Positions 52,598-61,379 of a stretch of DNA of 64,000 nt are shown one piece after another. The DNA comes from Cellulosimicrobium cellulans. Its GTDB lineage: Bacteria; Actinomycetota; Actinomycetes; Actinomycetales; Cellulomonadaceae. The position numbers were made by a program, and so were the translations under genes. The stretch is from contig NZ_JAFBCN010000001.1 in NCBI RefSeq assembly GCF_016907755.1, positions 4,154,001 through 4,218,000 of the forward strand. The letters run 5' to 3'. Within the stretch, counting starts at the first letter, position 1. Every line of letters starts with the position of its first letter. Below the pieces are notes generated by a model. It saw nothing but the letters and a program-made list of their open reading frames with translations, was not told the origin of the DNA and did no database searches.

Positions 52598-54277
52598 ATG
52601 ACCGACGGACCCCTCATCGTCCAGAGCGACAAGTCGCTGCTGCTCGAGGTCGACCACCCCCGCGCCGACGACGCGCGGCGGGCCATCGCGCCGTTCGCCG
52701 AGCTCGAGCGCGCCCCCGAGCACGTCCACACCTACCGGCTCACGCCGCTCGGCCTGTGGAACGCGCGCGCGGCCGGGCACGACGCCGAGCAGGTCGTCAA
52801 CACGCTCATCGAGTACTCGCGCTACCCGGTGCCGCACGCGCTGCTCGTCGACGTCGCGGAGACCATGTCGCGGTACGGGCGGCTCACGCTCGCGCAGCAC
52901 CCGACGCACGGGCTCGTGCTCGAGGCGACGGACCGCGCCGTCCTCGCCGAGGTCCTCAAGTCCAAGCGCACCGCCGGGCTGGTGGGCGACCGGATCGACG
53001 ACACGACCGTCGTCGTGCACCCGTCCGAGCGCGGCCACCTCAAGCAGGTCCTCGTGAAGCTCGGCTGGCCCGCCGAGGACCTCGCGGGGTACGTCGACGG
53101 CGAGAAGCACGCCATCGCGCTCAGCCCGACGACGCCGCCGCGCGTCGAGGGCGAGGAGCCGAAGCCCTGGGAGATGCGCCCGTACCAGGCCCAGGCCGTG
53201 GACGGGTTCTGGCACGGCGGCAGCGGCGTCGTCGTGCTGCCGTGCGGCGCGGGCAAGACGATCGTCGGCGCGGGCGCCATGGCGAAGTCCGGGACGACGA
53301 CGCTCATCCTCGTGACGAACACCGTGAGCGCGCGGCAGTGGCGCGACGAGCTCGTGCGGCGCACGACGCTCACCGAGGACGAGATCGGCGAGTACTCCGG
53401 TGCGCGCAAGGAGATCAAGCCCGTCACGATCGCGACCTACCAGGTGCTGACGACCAAGCGGAAGGGCGTGTACACGCACCTCGAGCTGCTCGACGCGCGC
53501 GACTGGGGCCTCGTGGTCTACGACGAGGTGCACCTGCTGCCCGCGCCGATCTTCCGCATGACGGCGGACCTCCAGGCGCGCCGCCGCCTCGGGCTCACCG
53601 CGACGCTCGTGCGCGAGGACGGCCGCGAGGACGAGGTGTTCTCGCTCATCGGGCCCAAGCGGTACGACGCCCCGTGGAAGGACATCGAGGCGCAGGGGTA
53701 CATCGCGCCCGCGGACTGCGTGGAGGTGCGCCTCACGCTGCCCGAGTCCGACCGCATGACGTACGCCGTCGCTGAACCGGAGGACAAGTACCGGCTCGCC
53801 GCCACCGCCGCGGGCAAGAACCGGGTCGTGGAGCAGATCGTCGCGCAGCACCCGGACGACCAGGTGCTCGTGATCGGCCAGTACCTGGACCAGCTCGAGG
53901 AGCTGAGCAACCACCTCGACGCGCCGCTCATCACGGGTGCGACGACGGTCCGCGAGCGCCAGCGCCTCTTCGAGGCGTTCCGCTCGGGCGAGATCTCGCG
54001 GCTGGTCGTGTCGAAGGTCGCGAACTTCTCCATCGACCTGCCCGAGGCGTCCGTCGCGATCCAGGTCTCGGGGTCGTTCGGGTCCCGCCAGGAGGAGGCC
54101 CAGCGCCTCGGCCGCGTCATGCGCCCCAAGTCCGACGGCCGCACCGCGCATTTCTACGCCGTCGTCGCCCGCGACACGGTCGACCAGGACTTCGCCGCCC
54201 ACCGCCAGCGCTTCCTGGCGGAGCAGGGGTACGCCTACCGCATCGTCGACGCGGAGGACCTGGGCGTCGTGCAGTGA
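52598..54277 (+). CDS. DNA repair helicase XPB
   Basis: 559 residues, SF2 helicase. N-terminal damage-recognition-like domain, then Q/Walker A K220 in VLPCGAGKTIVGAGAMAKSG, motif Ia NTVSARQWRDEL, DEVH box at D309 (VVYDEVHLLPA), motif III LGLTATLVREDGRED (RED motif), the thumb-like insert, and motifs V/VI VSKVANFSIDLPEASVAIQVSGSFGSRQEEAQRLGRVMRP. Unwinds DNA 3'-5' and is proposed to act in nucleotide excision repair and transcription-associated repair. ATG 52598 with AAGGAG 5-6 nt upstream. The last codons are duplicated downstream (54355). Confidence 0.96.
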   Translation: MTDGPLIVQSDKSLLLEVDHPRADDARRAIAPFAELERAPEHVHTYRLTPLGLWNARAAGHDAEQVVNTLIEYSRYPVPHALLVDVAETMSRYGRLTLAQHPTHGLVLEATDRAVLAEVLKSKRTAGLVGDRIDDTTVVVHPSERGHLKQVLVKLGWPAEDLAGYVDGEKHAIALSPTTPPRVEGEEPKPWEMRPYQAQAVDGFWHGGSGVVVLPCGAGKTIVGAGAMAKSGTTTLILVTNTVSARQWRDELVRRTTLTEDEIGEYSGARKEIKPVTIATYQVLTTKRKGVYTHLELLDARDWGLVVYDEVHLLPAPIFRMTADLQARRRLGLTATLVREDGREDEVFSLIGPKRYDAPWKDIEAQGYIAPADCVEVRLTLPESDRMTYAVAEPEDKYRLAATAAGKNRVVEQIVAQHPDDQVLVIGQYLDQLEELSNHLDAPLITGATTVRERQRLFEAFRSGEISRLVVSKVANFSIDLPEASVAIQVSGSFGSRQEEAQRLGRVMRPKSDGRTAHFYAVVARDTVDQDFAAHRQRFLAEQGYAYRIVDAEDLGVVQ

Positions 54278-54377
54278 CGGGTGGGGGTCCCGCGACGCAG
54301 GAGCGCGGCACCCGCCCGGCACGGAACGACGCCCAGGGCCGACCGAAAACACCGGGACCTGGGCGTCGTGCAGTGAC
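54256..54377 (+). repeat. 23-bp direct repeat spanning the XPB stop codon
   Basis: 54256-54278 (the last six XPB codons, stop and one base) recurs exactly at 54355-54377, 99 bp apart. Between them ACGACGCCCAGG (54326-54337) can pair with CCTGGGCGTCGT (54358-54369), or with the first copy. Could be an old recombination scar or a duplicated terminator half. Confidence 0.85.
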
Positions 54378-54388
54378 CGCTCCCCGTC

Positions 54389-54444
54389 GAGTGCGTGAAA
54401 TCTGTCGTCCCGAACCGGTTCGGGGCGACATTTTTCCTGCACTC
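54389..54444 (+). terminator. Long intrinsic terminator with T-tract
   Basis: 26-nt arms 54389-54414 and 54419-54444 pair at 23 positions (including wobbles) around CCGG. The inner 12-bp stem TGTCGTCCCGAA/TTCGGGGCGACA is followed by TTTTTCC, the clearest rho-independent terminator in the window. It ends the XPB transcript. Confidence 0.85.
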
Positions 54445-54463
54445 ACGGGTTCGTCCCACGATG

Positions 54464-54515
54464 TGAGAGCGCTCCCAGCGAGTTACTGACAAGACAGTCA
54501 GTTGTGCCCTAGGCT
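54464..54515 (+). promoter_or_regulatory. CelR/CebR-type operator plus promoter
   Basis: TGAGAGCGCTCCCA (54464-54477) matches 13 of 14 of the TGGGAGCGCTCCCA box bound by LacI-type cellobiose repressors CebR/CelR. Promoter: -35 CTGACA (54486-54491), 18-nt spacer, -10 TAGGCT (54510-54515). A further palindrome ACTGAC-N6-GTCAGT (54485-54502) overlaps the -35 and may bind a second regulator. Confidence 0.75.
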
Positions 54516-54588
54516 CCCCGCATCGGCGCGACGTCGCGCCGGCGTCGGTGCGCTGCGCCGACCCCCCGTTCGAAGGAGAACACCCACC

Positions 54589-56787
54589 GTGACCCTCTCG
54601 ACGACCATCCCCGGCGCGAGCAGGCCGGCCCGTCGTGCCCGTGCCGCAGGCGCGGGCGTGGCGGCGCTCGCCGTGGCCGCGACGGGCGTGGCTCTCGGCG
54701 CGCCCGCGACGGCCGCCCCCGCCACCGACCCCGACCTCGGACCCAACGTCGTCTTCATCGACGACTCGTGGTCGGTGGACCAGATCAACACCTATCTCGC
54801 GTCGATCAACGACGAGGCGGAGTTCAGCCAGGACCGGCACGCCGTGTTCTTCGAGCCCGGCGTCTACGGCGACGCGTCCGGCGCGAACGACCCGGCGACG
54901 GCGACGGGCATCGTCAACGCCGAGGTCGGCTACTACACCGCGATCGCCGGTCTCGGCGCGCAGCCGGACGACGTGCTCATCAACGGCGCGCTGAGCGTGC
55001 AGCCGGTCGTGAGCTGCCCGAACAACCCGTGGAGCTGCCAGGACCCGGGCTCGCTCACGCGCTTCTGGCGCTCGCTGAGCAACGTCGCGATCAACCCGAT
55101 CCAGCGCCCGGTCGACGAGGACGTGAACCGCCCGTTCCCGGCGGGGATCACCGACCCGCACCAGCTCCGGTTCGCGGTGTCGCAGGCCGCGCCGCTGCGT
55201 CGCGTCGACATCCAGGGCGACCTCACGGTGTTCGGCCGGTTCGGCGAGTACGCGAGCGGTGGCTACCTCGCCAACTCGCGCGTCTCCGGCCGCCTCGTGA
55301 CCGGCTCGCAGCAGCAGTGGTACACGCGCAACTCCGAGGTCGGCACCTGGGACGGCGGCGTGTGGAACATGGTCTTCTCCGGCGTCGAGGGCGCCCCCGC
55401 CACGGACTTCGGCCCCCAGCCCGACGGCACCGCGGGCAACAAGACGACGCTCGACACGACCCCGCTGAGCCGGGAGGCGCCGTTCCTCTTCCGCGACGGC
55501 GAGGACCTCGCCGTGTTCGTGCCGAACGCGCGGACCGAGACGCGCGGCGTCGACTGGTCGACCGACGCCGACGCGGGCCAGAAGCTGTCCCTCGACAGCT
55601 TCTTCGTCGCCCACGAGGGCGACTCGGCGGCGGAGATCAACGCGGCCCTCGCGACCGGCAAGAACCTCCTGCTCACCCCCGGCGTCTACCACCTCGACGA
55701 GGCGATCCAGGTCGAGAACCCCGACACGGTCGTGCTGGGCCTCGGCTACGCGTCCCTCGCGCCGACGTCGGGCACCGCGGCGCTGGAGATCGGCGACGTC
55801 GCGGGCGTGAAGGTCGCGGGCATCACGGTCGACGCCGGACCGGTCGAGTCGGACGTCCTCGTGCGCGTCGGTCCGGCGGACGCGCACGTGGCGGACGCCG
55901 CCGACCCGACCACGCTCACCGACGTGTTCGTCCGCGTCGGCGGACCGTGGGTCGGCAAGGCGACGACGAGCATCGAGGTCAACAGCGACCACGTGCTCCT
56001 GGACCACATCTGGGCCTGGCGCGGCGACCACGGCGCCGGCATCGGGTGGGACCAGAACACCGGTGACCACGGCGTCGTCGTGAACGGCGACGACGTGACC
56101 GCCACGGGCCTGTTCGTCGAGCACTACCAGAAGAACCAGACGATCTGGAACGGCGAGCGCGGCCGCACGGTCTTCTACCAGAGCGAGATCCCCTACGACG
56201 TGCCGAGCCAGGCCGCGTTCATGGACGGCGACCGCAAGGGGTACGCGTCGTACCGGGTGGGCGACCACGTCCAGCGGCACGACGCCGTCGGCCTGGGCGT
56301 GTACTCGTTCTTCAACCAGGGCGTCGACGTACGCGTCGCGAGCGGCGTCCAGACGCCGGTCCGCGCGGGCGTGACGTTCCGGTCGATGACGAGCGTCTTC
56401 CTCAACGGCTCGGGCGGCATCGACCACGTCGTCAACGACACGGGCGCGCCCGCCGTCGGCTCGTTCGCCTCCCCGCAGGTCGTCGCGTACCCGACCGACC
56501 TCCCCGCGGAGGCGGACGTCACGGTCGAGGCCTCGACCCGCTGCCTCGCGGGCAAGGCGTACGTCGCGGTCCGGGCGACCAACGGGGGCGCGGCGCCGCT
56601 CGCGGTGACGCTCTCGACGCCGTTCGGGTCGCGCACCGTCGCGAGCGTCACCCCGGGCGCGAACGCGTACCAGTCGTTCGCGGTGCGCGCCGCCTCGGTG
56701 GCGGCGGGCGACGCCGTCGTCAGCGCGGTCGTCGGAGGGGTCACGAGCGAGGTCAGCGCGCCGTACGCGGCGCTGACGTGCGGCTGA
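54589..56787 (+). CDS. Secreted right-handed beta-helix protein, likely polysaccharide-active
   Basis: 732 residues. Signal peptide: RRARAAGAGVAALAVAATGV, cleavage probable after ATA-AP. The mature part has two beta-helix-type halves; conserved blocks VFFEPGVYG, LANSRVSGRLVTGSQQQWYTRNSEVG, LLLTPGVYHLDEAIQVENPDTVVLGLG, IWAWRGDHGAGIG and GRTVFYQSEIPYDVP. The family is common in actinobacteria and is often labelled 'adenylyl cyclase' or 'coagulation factor 5/8 domain'; neither label is supported by a catalytic motif here. The two-lobed layout resembles GH55 glucanases. GTG 54589 with GGAG ~10 nt upstream. CelR-type control suggests cellulose/glucan induction. Confidence 0.75.
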   Translation: MTLSTTIPGASRPARRARAAGAGVAALAVAATGVALGAPATAAPATDPDLGPNVVFIDDSWSVDQINTYLASINDEAEFSQDRHAVFFEPGVYGDASGANDPATATGIVNAEVGYYTAIAGLGAQPDDVLINGALSVQPVVSCPNNPWSCQDPGSLTRFWRSLSNVAINPIQRPVDEDVNRPFPAGITDPHQLRFAVSQAAPLRRVDIQGDLTVFGRFGEYASGGYLANSRVSGRLVTGSQQQWYTRNSEVGTWDGGVWNMVFSGVEGAPATDFGPQPDGTAGNKTTLDTTPLSREAPFLFRDGEDLAVFVPNARTETRGVDWSTDADAGQKLSLDSFFVAHEGDSAAEINAALATGKNLLLTPGVYHLDEAIQVENPDTVVLGLGYASLAPTSGTAALEIGDVAGVKVAGITVDAGPVESDVLVRVGPADAHVADAADPTTLTDVFVRVGGPWVGKATTSIEVNSDHVLLDHIWAWRGDHGAGIGWDQNTGDHGVVVNGDDVTATGLFVEHYQKNQTIWNGERGRTVFYQSEIPYDVPSQAAFMDGDRKGYASYRVGDHVQRHDAVGLGVYSFFNQGVDVRVASGVQTPVRAGVTFRSMTSVFLNGSGGIDHVVNDTGAPAVGSFASPQVVAYPTDLPAEADVTVEASTRCLAGKAYVAVRATNGGAAPLAVTLSTPFGSRTVASVTPGANAYQSFAVRAASVAAGDAVVSAVVGGVTSEVSAPYAALTCG

Positions 56788-56806
56788 CCGACAGCGTCTC
56801 CTGAGC

Positions 56807-56842
56807 GCGAGGCCCGTCTCCCGAGGGGGAGGCGGGCCTCGC
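56807..56842. terminator. Hairpin terminator after the beta-helix gene
   Basis: GCGAGGCCCG-t-CTCCC pairs with GGGAG-g-CGGGCCTCGC (16 bp with one mismatch) around a 4-nt loop, 20 nt past the stop. Confidence 0.7.
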
Positions 56843-56923
56843 CGTCGTCTGCGGATGACGACGGCACGCGAGCAGCCACCGGTAGCGATTGCGGGACCCC
56901 GGGGGCTGGGAAAGGATCGGCGC

Positions 56924-58990
56924 GTGAGCACGGCCCACCGTCCCTCGCTCCCCCGCGCCGCCGCGGACCGTGGCGCCCGCGCGCTCCGCGCCCTCGTCGC
57001 GACGCGCCTCGCTCTGACGGCGGTCGCGCTGCTGACCGGGCTCGCGCTGCTGGCTCCCGCCGGGACCGCGCACGCCGTCCCTCCGATGGACGTCGCCGGC
57101 GAGATCACGGACCCCGACGGCGTCCTGGGCGACCGGACCGACGAGGTCCAGGACGCGCTCGACCGCCTCGCGCAGGACACCGACCTCCAGCTCTTCGTCG
57201 TGTACGTGCCGAGCTTCGACGGCATGGACGGCGTCGACTGGGCGAACGCCACGGCCAACACGTCCGGGCTCGGGGTGGACGACCTGCTCCTCGCCGTCGC
57301 GACCGAGGACCGCCGCTACGGGCTCTCCTACGACAACAACGTGTCGCTCACCGACGCAGAGCTCGACCGGATCTCCGCCGCCGTGGAGGACGAGCTGCGG
57401 GACGACGACTGGCCGGGTGCCGCGATCGCCGCCGCCGAGGTCGCGCGCGGCGCGAGCCAGGGCTCCGGGGGCGTGTCCTGGTTCTGGGTCCTGCTCGGCC
57501 TCGGCGTGCTCGTCCTCGTGGTCGTGCTGGTCGTGCGAGCGGTCGCCAGGCGCCGCCGCGCCGCCCCGGGCGGGGCTCCCGCGGAGGGTGGCCTCGCGGC
57601 CCTGCCCACCGACGAGCTCAACCGGCGCGCGAGCGCCGCGCTCGTCGCGATCGACGACGCCGTGAAGACCTCGGAGCAGGAGCTCGGCTTCGCCCAGGCC
57701 CAGTTCGGGCTCGAAGCGACGCAGCAGTTCTCCGCGGTGCTCGCCGAGGCCAAGCAGAAGGTGTCCGAGGCGTTCGCGCTGCGCCAGCAGCTCGACGACG
57801 ACCGGCCCGAGACCGAGCCTCAGGCCCGGGACGCGATGGCCCGCATCGTCGCACTGTGCGACGACGTCGCGGAGTCCCTCGACGCTCAGTCGCGCACGTT
57901 CGACGAGCTGCGCGACCTCCAGGCGCGCGCGCCGCAGGTGCTCGACGAGACCGACCAGCGCGCGAGCGAGGTGCTCGCCCGCGTCGAGCCTGCACGCGCG
58001 ACCGTCGAGGGTCTCGCCCGCACGTACCCCCCGACGTCGCTCGCCTCCGTCGCGCAGAACCCCGACCAGGCGCAGGCGCTCGTCGCGAACGCGCGCGAGT
58101 CTGTCGCGCGCGGCCGTGAGGCGCTCGCCGGCAAGGACCGGGCGGCGGCCGTCGCCCTCGCCCGGGCCGCGCAGAACGCCGTCGGGCAGGCGGTCACGCT
58201 GCTCGACGCCGTCGACCGGGCCGGCACGGACCTCGCCGAGTCGGGCCCGCGCCTCGACCGGGGCCTCGCCTCGATCACGTCCGACATCGCCGACGCCGGC
58301 CGGCTCGCCCCCGCGGACCCTTCCGTGGCCCCGGCCCTCGCGGAGGCGCAGGCCGCCGCGGCCGCGGCCGGAGCAGCGCGCGACGGCGGAGACCCCCTCG
58401 CCGCACTACGGCGCCTCACCGAGGCCGAGGCCGCGCTCGACGCCACGCTCGCCCCCTTCCGCGAGCGTGCCGAGCAGGCAGCGCGCGCGAACGCGCTCCT
58501 GCGCGACACGCTCGCGCGCGTCGACTCGCAGGTCCGCGCGACGAACGACTTCATCGAGACCCGGCGCGGCGCCGTCGGGCCCGAGGCGCGCACCCGGCTC
58601 TCGGAGGCCATCCGCCTGCTCGGCGAGGCCCGCGCCCTCCAGCCGACCGATCCCGTCGCCGCGCTCGACCGCGCGCAGCAGGCCGACGCCCAGGCCCAGT
58701 CCGCCGCGCAGCGCGCCCAGCAGGACGCGTCGAGCTGGCAGTCGTCGCAGGGCGGCGGGATGTTCGGCGGTGGTGGCGGCGGCGGGAGCAACGTCGGGGG
58801 CATGGTGCTCGGCGGCATCCTGCTCGACTCGATCCTGCGCGGCGGCGGGGGCGGCGGCCGGTCCGGCGGGTTCGGTGGCGGAAGCTTCGGCGGCGGGTCC
58901 GGGGGCGGCGGCTTCGGCGGCGGCCGGTCGGGCGGGCGCTCCGGCGGCCGCTCGTCGGGCGGGCGCTCGGGCCGCGGCGGGCGCTTCTGA
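56924..58990 (+). CDS. TPM-domain membrane protein with long coiled-coil and Gly-rich tail
   Basis: 688 residues. Signal segment LALTAVALLTGLALLAPAGTAHA (cleavage AHA-VPP), then a TPM domain (DPDGVLGDRTDEVQDALDRLAQDTDLQLFVVYVPSFDGMDG ... LLLAVATEDRRYGLSY), a TM helix (WFWVLLGLGVLVLVVVLVVR, ~180-205), and ~400 residues of Ala/Arg/Glu-rich helices likely coiled-coil. The end is Gly/Ser-rich (SGGRSGRGGRF type). TPM domains occur in PSII-repair and membrane-stress proteins. GTG 56924; AAAGGA ~8 nt upstream. Followed by pspA 67 nt later, so a membrane-stress module is likely. Confidence 0.85.
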   Translation: MSTAHRPSLPRAAADRGARALRALVATRLALTAVALLTGLALLAPAGTAHAVPPMDVAGEITDPDGVLGDRTDEVQDALDRLAQDTDLQLFVVYVPSFDGMDGVDWANATANTSGLGVDDLLLAVATEDRRYGLSYDNNVSLTDAELDRISAAVEDELRDDDWPGAAIAAAEVARGASQGSGGVSWFWVLLGLGVLVLVVVLVVRAVARRRRAAPGGAPAEGGLAALPTDELNRRASAALVAIDDAVKTSEQELGFAQAQFGLEATQQFSAVLAEAKQKVSEAFALRQQLDDDRPETEPQARDAMARIVALCDDVAESLDAQSRTFDELRDLQARAPQVLDETDQRASEVLARVEPARATVEGLARTYPPTSLASVAQNPDQAQALVANARESVARGREALAGKDRAAAVALARAAQNAVGQAVTLLDAVDRAGTDLAESGPRLDRGLASITSDIADAGRLAPADPSVAPALAEAQAAAAAAGAARDGGDPLAALRRLTEAEAALDATLAPFRERAEQAARANALLRDTLARVDSQVRATNDFIETRRGAVGPEARTRLSEAIRLLGEARALQPTDPVAALDRAQQADAQAQSAAQRAQQDASSWQSSQGGGMFGGGGGGGSNVGGMVLGGILLDSILRGGGGGGRSGGFGGGSFGGGSGGGGFGGGRSGGRSGGRSSGGRSGRGGRF

Positions 58991-59057
58991 CGAGACGGAC
59001 GAACGACCAGCACACAGCACCGACCAGCACGAGACGGCTCACCAGAGAGGGACGACC

Positions 59058-59861
59058 ATGGCGGAGAAGCAGAGCATCTTCGGACGGATCGCGCAGCTCG
59101 CCCGCGCGAACATCAACGCGCTCCTGGACAACGCGGAGGACCCGCAGAAGATGCTGGACCAGCTCGTGCGCGACTACACGAACAACATCGCCGACGCCGA
59201 GCAGGCCGTGGCGCAGACCATCGGCAACCTGCGCCTCGCCGAGCAGGACTACAACGAGGACGTCGCCGCCGTCCAGGAGTGGGGCCAGAAGGCCGTCGCC
59301 GCCTCCGCGCAGGCCGACCGCTACCGGCAGCAGGGCGACACGGCCAACGCCGACAAGTTCGACAACCTCGCCAAGGTCGCGCTCGGCAAGCAGATCTCCG
59401 CCGAGGGCGAGGTCCGCCAGGCCGAGCCGCTCATCGCCTCGCAGCGCGAGTCGGTGGAGAAGCTCAAGTCCGGCCTCGCGATGATGAAGGACAAGCTCGG
59501 CGAGCTGAAGTCCCGGCGCGACACGCTCGTCGCCCGCCAGAAGAGCGCCCAGGCGCAGCAGACCGTCCAGGGCGCCATCAGCTCGATCAACGTGCTCGAC
59601 CCCACGAGCGAGATCTCCCGCTACGAGGAGATCGTGCGCCGCGAGGAGGCGCAGGCGATCGGCCAGGCCGAGGTCGCGGCGTCGAGCATCGACTCCCAGT
59701 TCGCCGAGCTCGAGACGTCCGGCGAGGCCGTCGAGATCGAGGCACGCCTCGCCGCCCTCAAGCAGGGCTCGTCGCCCGCACCGCAGGTGTCACCCACGCA
59801 GGTCACGCCCGCGATCGAGTCCGGCACCACCACCCAGGACGCCCCGACCTCCGACTGGTAG
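59058..59861 (+). CDS. PspA/IM30-family membrane-stress protein
   Basis: 267 residues. N-terminal amphipathic helix then a long coiled-coil: IFGRIAQLARANINALLDNAEDPQKMLDQLVRDYTNNIADAEQAVAQT is the standard PspA opening. Helical hairpin to residue ~220, then a Pro/Thr-rich tail. Forms membrane-bound scaffolds that protect the cytoplasmic membrane; ESCRT-III-like. ATG 59058 with GAGAGGG 7-8 nt upstream. Downstream partner of the TPM protein. Confidence 0.94.
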   Translation: MAEKQSIFGRIAQLARANINALLDNAEDPQKMLDQLVRDYTNNIADAEQAVAQTIGNLRLAEQDYNEDVAAVQEWGQKAVAASAQADRYRQQGDTANADKFDNLAKVALGKQISAEGEVRQAEPLIASQRESVEKLKSGLAMMKDKLGELKSRRDTLVARQKSAQAQQTVQGAISSINVLDPTSEISRYEEIVRREEAQAIGQAEVAASSIDSQFAELETSGEAVEIEARLAALKQGSSPAPQVSPTQVTPAIESGTTTQDAPTSDW

Positions 59862-59912
59862 GTGACCGTGGCGAGGTAGGACCCAGGTCCGCCGAGGTAG
59901 AGGCCGGCGACG

Positions 59913-60680
59913 TCAGGCCGGGACGCTCTGCCCGACCGTCGTGCGGACCTCGGCGACGAAGGCCTCGGCGAGGCGACGCCCGCCGTCGAGGATCTCCGCC
60001 GCGTGCTCGTCGAACCCGGCCAGGGCTGCCGCGGTGTCGACGTCGTCGTACGCGTCGCACCACGCCTCGAAGCCCGCGCGCGTCGTCTCGGGGTGGAACT
60101 GGACACCGAGCGCCGAGCCGAGGCGGAACGCCTGGTACGGGTACATGTTGGACGACCCGAGCCAGACGGCGCCGCGCGGGAGGTCGACGATCGCGTCGGC
60201 GTGCATGCTCGTCACGTACCGCACGGGCGCGTCCCCCGCGACGGGCCCCGCGAGCGCGGAGAGCACGGGGTCGGTCTCGGCGTCGGCCCGCCAGAAGACG
60301 CGGGTCGCGCCGGCCTCGCGCCCCGGAGGCGCGCTCACCTGGACGTGGCCGCCCCCGGCGACGGCGAGGAGCTGGGCACCGAGGCAGATGCCGAGCGTCG
60401 GGACGCCGGTCGTCGCGGCGGCGAGCAGGGTCTCGCGCAGCGCGGGCAGCCAGGTTGCACGCACGTCGTCGTGCGCGGACATGTGTCCGCCGAGGACGAC
60501 GAGGCCGTCGCCGAGCGCGTCCGCCGGGGGTATCGCGTCACCCTCGAACGCGCGCACGACCCGCAGGTCGGCGGCGAGCAGGTCGGCGTAGGCGTCCAGC
60601 CGGACGTCCGGGGAGTTCTGGACGACCGTGATCCGGACGGTTCCGGTTGCGGCCGTGGCGTCGGTGTCGTACGTGGTCAC
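59913..60680 (-). CDS. Class I glutamine amidotransferase
   Basis: 255 residues. The nucleophile elbow GICLGAQLL carries Cys99, with the catalytic His-Glu pair in LGVQFHPETTRAGFEAW. No synthetase domain is attached, so it belongs to the stand-alone GMP-synthase-like GATase1 group (gamma-glutamyl hydrolase or amidotransfer; substrate unknown). GTG 60680; TACCGT lies 8 nt upstream, possibly a leaderless start. Divergent from the NYN gene, with 92 bp between starts. Confidence 0.86.
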   Translation of the reverse strand: MTTYDTDATAATGTVRITVVQNSPDVRLDAYADLLAADLRVVRAFEGDAIPPADALGDGLVVLGGHMSAHDDVRATWLPALRETLLAAATTGVPTLGICLGAQLLAVAGGGHVQVSAPPGREAGATRVFWRADAETDPVLSALAGPVAGDAPVRYVTSMHADAIVDLPRGAVWLGSSNMYPYQAFRLGSALGVQFHPETTRAGFEAWCDAYDDVDTAAALAGFDEHAAEILDGGRRLAEAFVAEVRTTVGQSVPA

Positions 60681-60759
60681 GAGGTCCGACGGTACCCACT
60701 CCGGGGTACCCCGACGCAAACACCCACGTCGTGGACATGGCAGGCGACCGTCGCGCGGA

Positions 60760-60765
60760 TAGGCT
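60760..60765 (+). promoter_or_regulatory. -10 element TAGGCT, leaderless start of the NYN gene
   Basis: TAGGCT ends 7 nt before ATG 60773. Confidence 0.5.
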
Positions 60766-60772
60766 GACCAGC

Positions 60773-61372
60773 ATGTCCGACCTCCAGACCCCCGACGGCC
60801 GAACGCTGACGACGCCGCGCCGCACCTACCTCGTCGTCGACGGCGAGAACATCGACGCGACGCTCGGCATGAACGTCCTCGGGCACCGGCCCGCGCCGGA
60901 GGAGCGGCCACGGTGGGACCGCATCGTGGAGTTCGCCCGCCAGGCCTGGGGCCAGGACGTCACGCCGCTGTTCTTCCTCAACGCGTCGTCGGGCCAGATG
61001 CCGATGTCGTTCGTGCAGGCGTTGCTCGCGATGGGCTACCGGCCGATCCCGCTCGCCGGCTCGAGCAGCGAGAAGGTCGTGGACATCGGCATCCAGCGCA
61101 TGCTGGACGCGATCGTCGACCAGCCGGGCGACGTGCTCCTCGCGAGCCACGACGGCGACTTCCTGCCGCAGGTCGAGACGCTGCTCGACGACCCCGACCG
61201 CCGCGTCGGCGTCCTCGCCTTCCGTGAGTTCGTCAACGTGCGGCTCACGGAGCTCACGGGGCGCGGGCTGCAGGTGTTCGACCTGGAGGACCACGCGGGG
61301 GCGTTCACGACCGTCCTGCCGCGCGTGCGCATCATCCCGCTCGACGAGTTCGACCCGCTGCGCTACCTCTGA
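60773..61372 (+). CDS. NYN-domain nuclease-like protein
   Basis: 199 residues. NYN/PIN-like fold with its acidic residues: YLVVDGENIDATLGMN (D near residue 25, N29), QRMLDAIVDQPGDVLLASHDGDFLPQVETLL (two Asp of SHDGDF). Such domains bind Mg2+ and cleave RNA; targets are unknown. ATG 60773 preceded by TAGGCT; a longer upstream reading lacks conservation. Convergent with the winged-helix gene; a 25-nt hairpin lies between them. Confidence 0.85.
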   Translation: MSDLQTPDGRTLTTPRRTYLVVDGENIDATLGMNVLGHRPAPEERPRWDRIVEFARQAWGQDVTPLFFLNASSGQMPMSFVQALLAMGYRPIPLAGSSSEKVVDIGIQRMLDAIVDQPGDVLLASHDGDFLPQVETLLDDPDRRVGVLAFREFVNVRLTELTGRGLQVFDLEDHAGAFTTVLPRVRIIPLDEFDPLRYL

Positions 61373-61379
61373 CCGACCT

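Larger units (their letters stand above)
54278..54588. other. 311-bp intergenic region
   Basis: Contains, in order, the second copy of the 23-bp repeat, the intrinsic terminator at 54389-54444, a CelR/CebR-type operator, and the promoter for the next gene. No reading frame. Confidence 0.7.

Noticed and set aside
54256-54377. Attachment site of an integrated element
   Set aside because: Only 99 bp separates the copies and no integrase, excisionase or tRNA is present here, so only the scar hypothesis is kept.
48206-54442. A 2078-codon open frame on the minus strand
   Set aside because: It crosses a TetR gene, an epimerase, the helicase-associated gene and XPB in antisense. Only its C-terminal 249 codons (the TetR gene) have family motifs; the rest is a GC-rich shadow.
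54589-56787. Adenylyl cyclase or coagulation factor 5/8 protein
   Set aside because: No cyclase catalytic residues; signal peptide and beta-helix repeats indicate a secreted polysaccharide-related protein.
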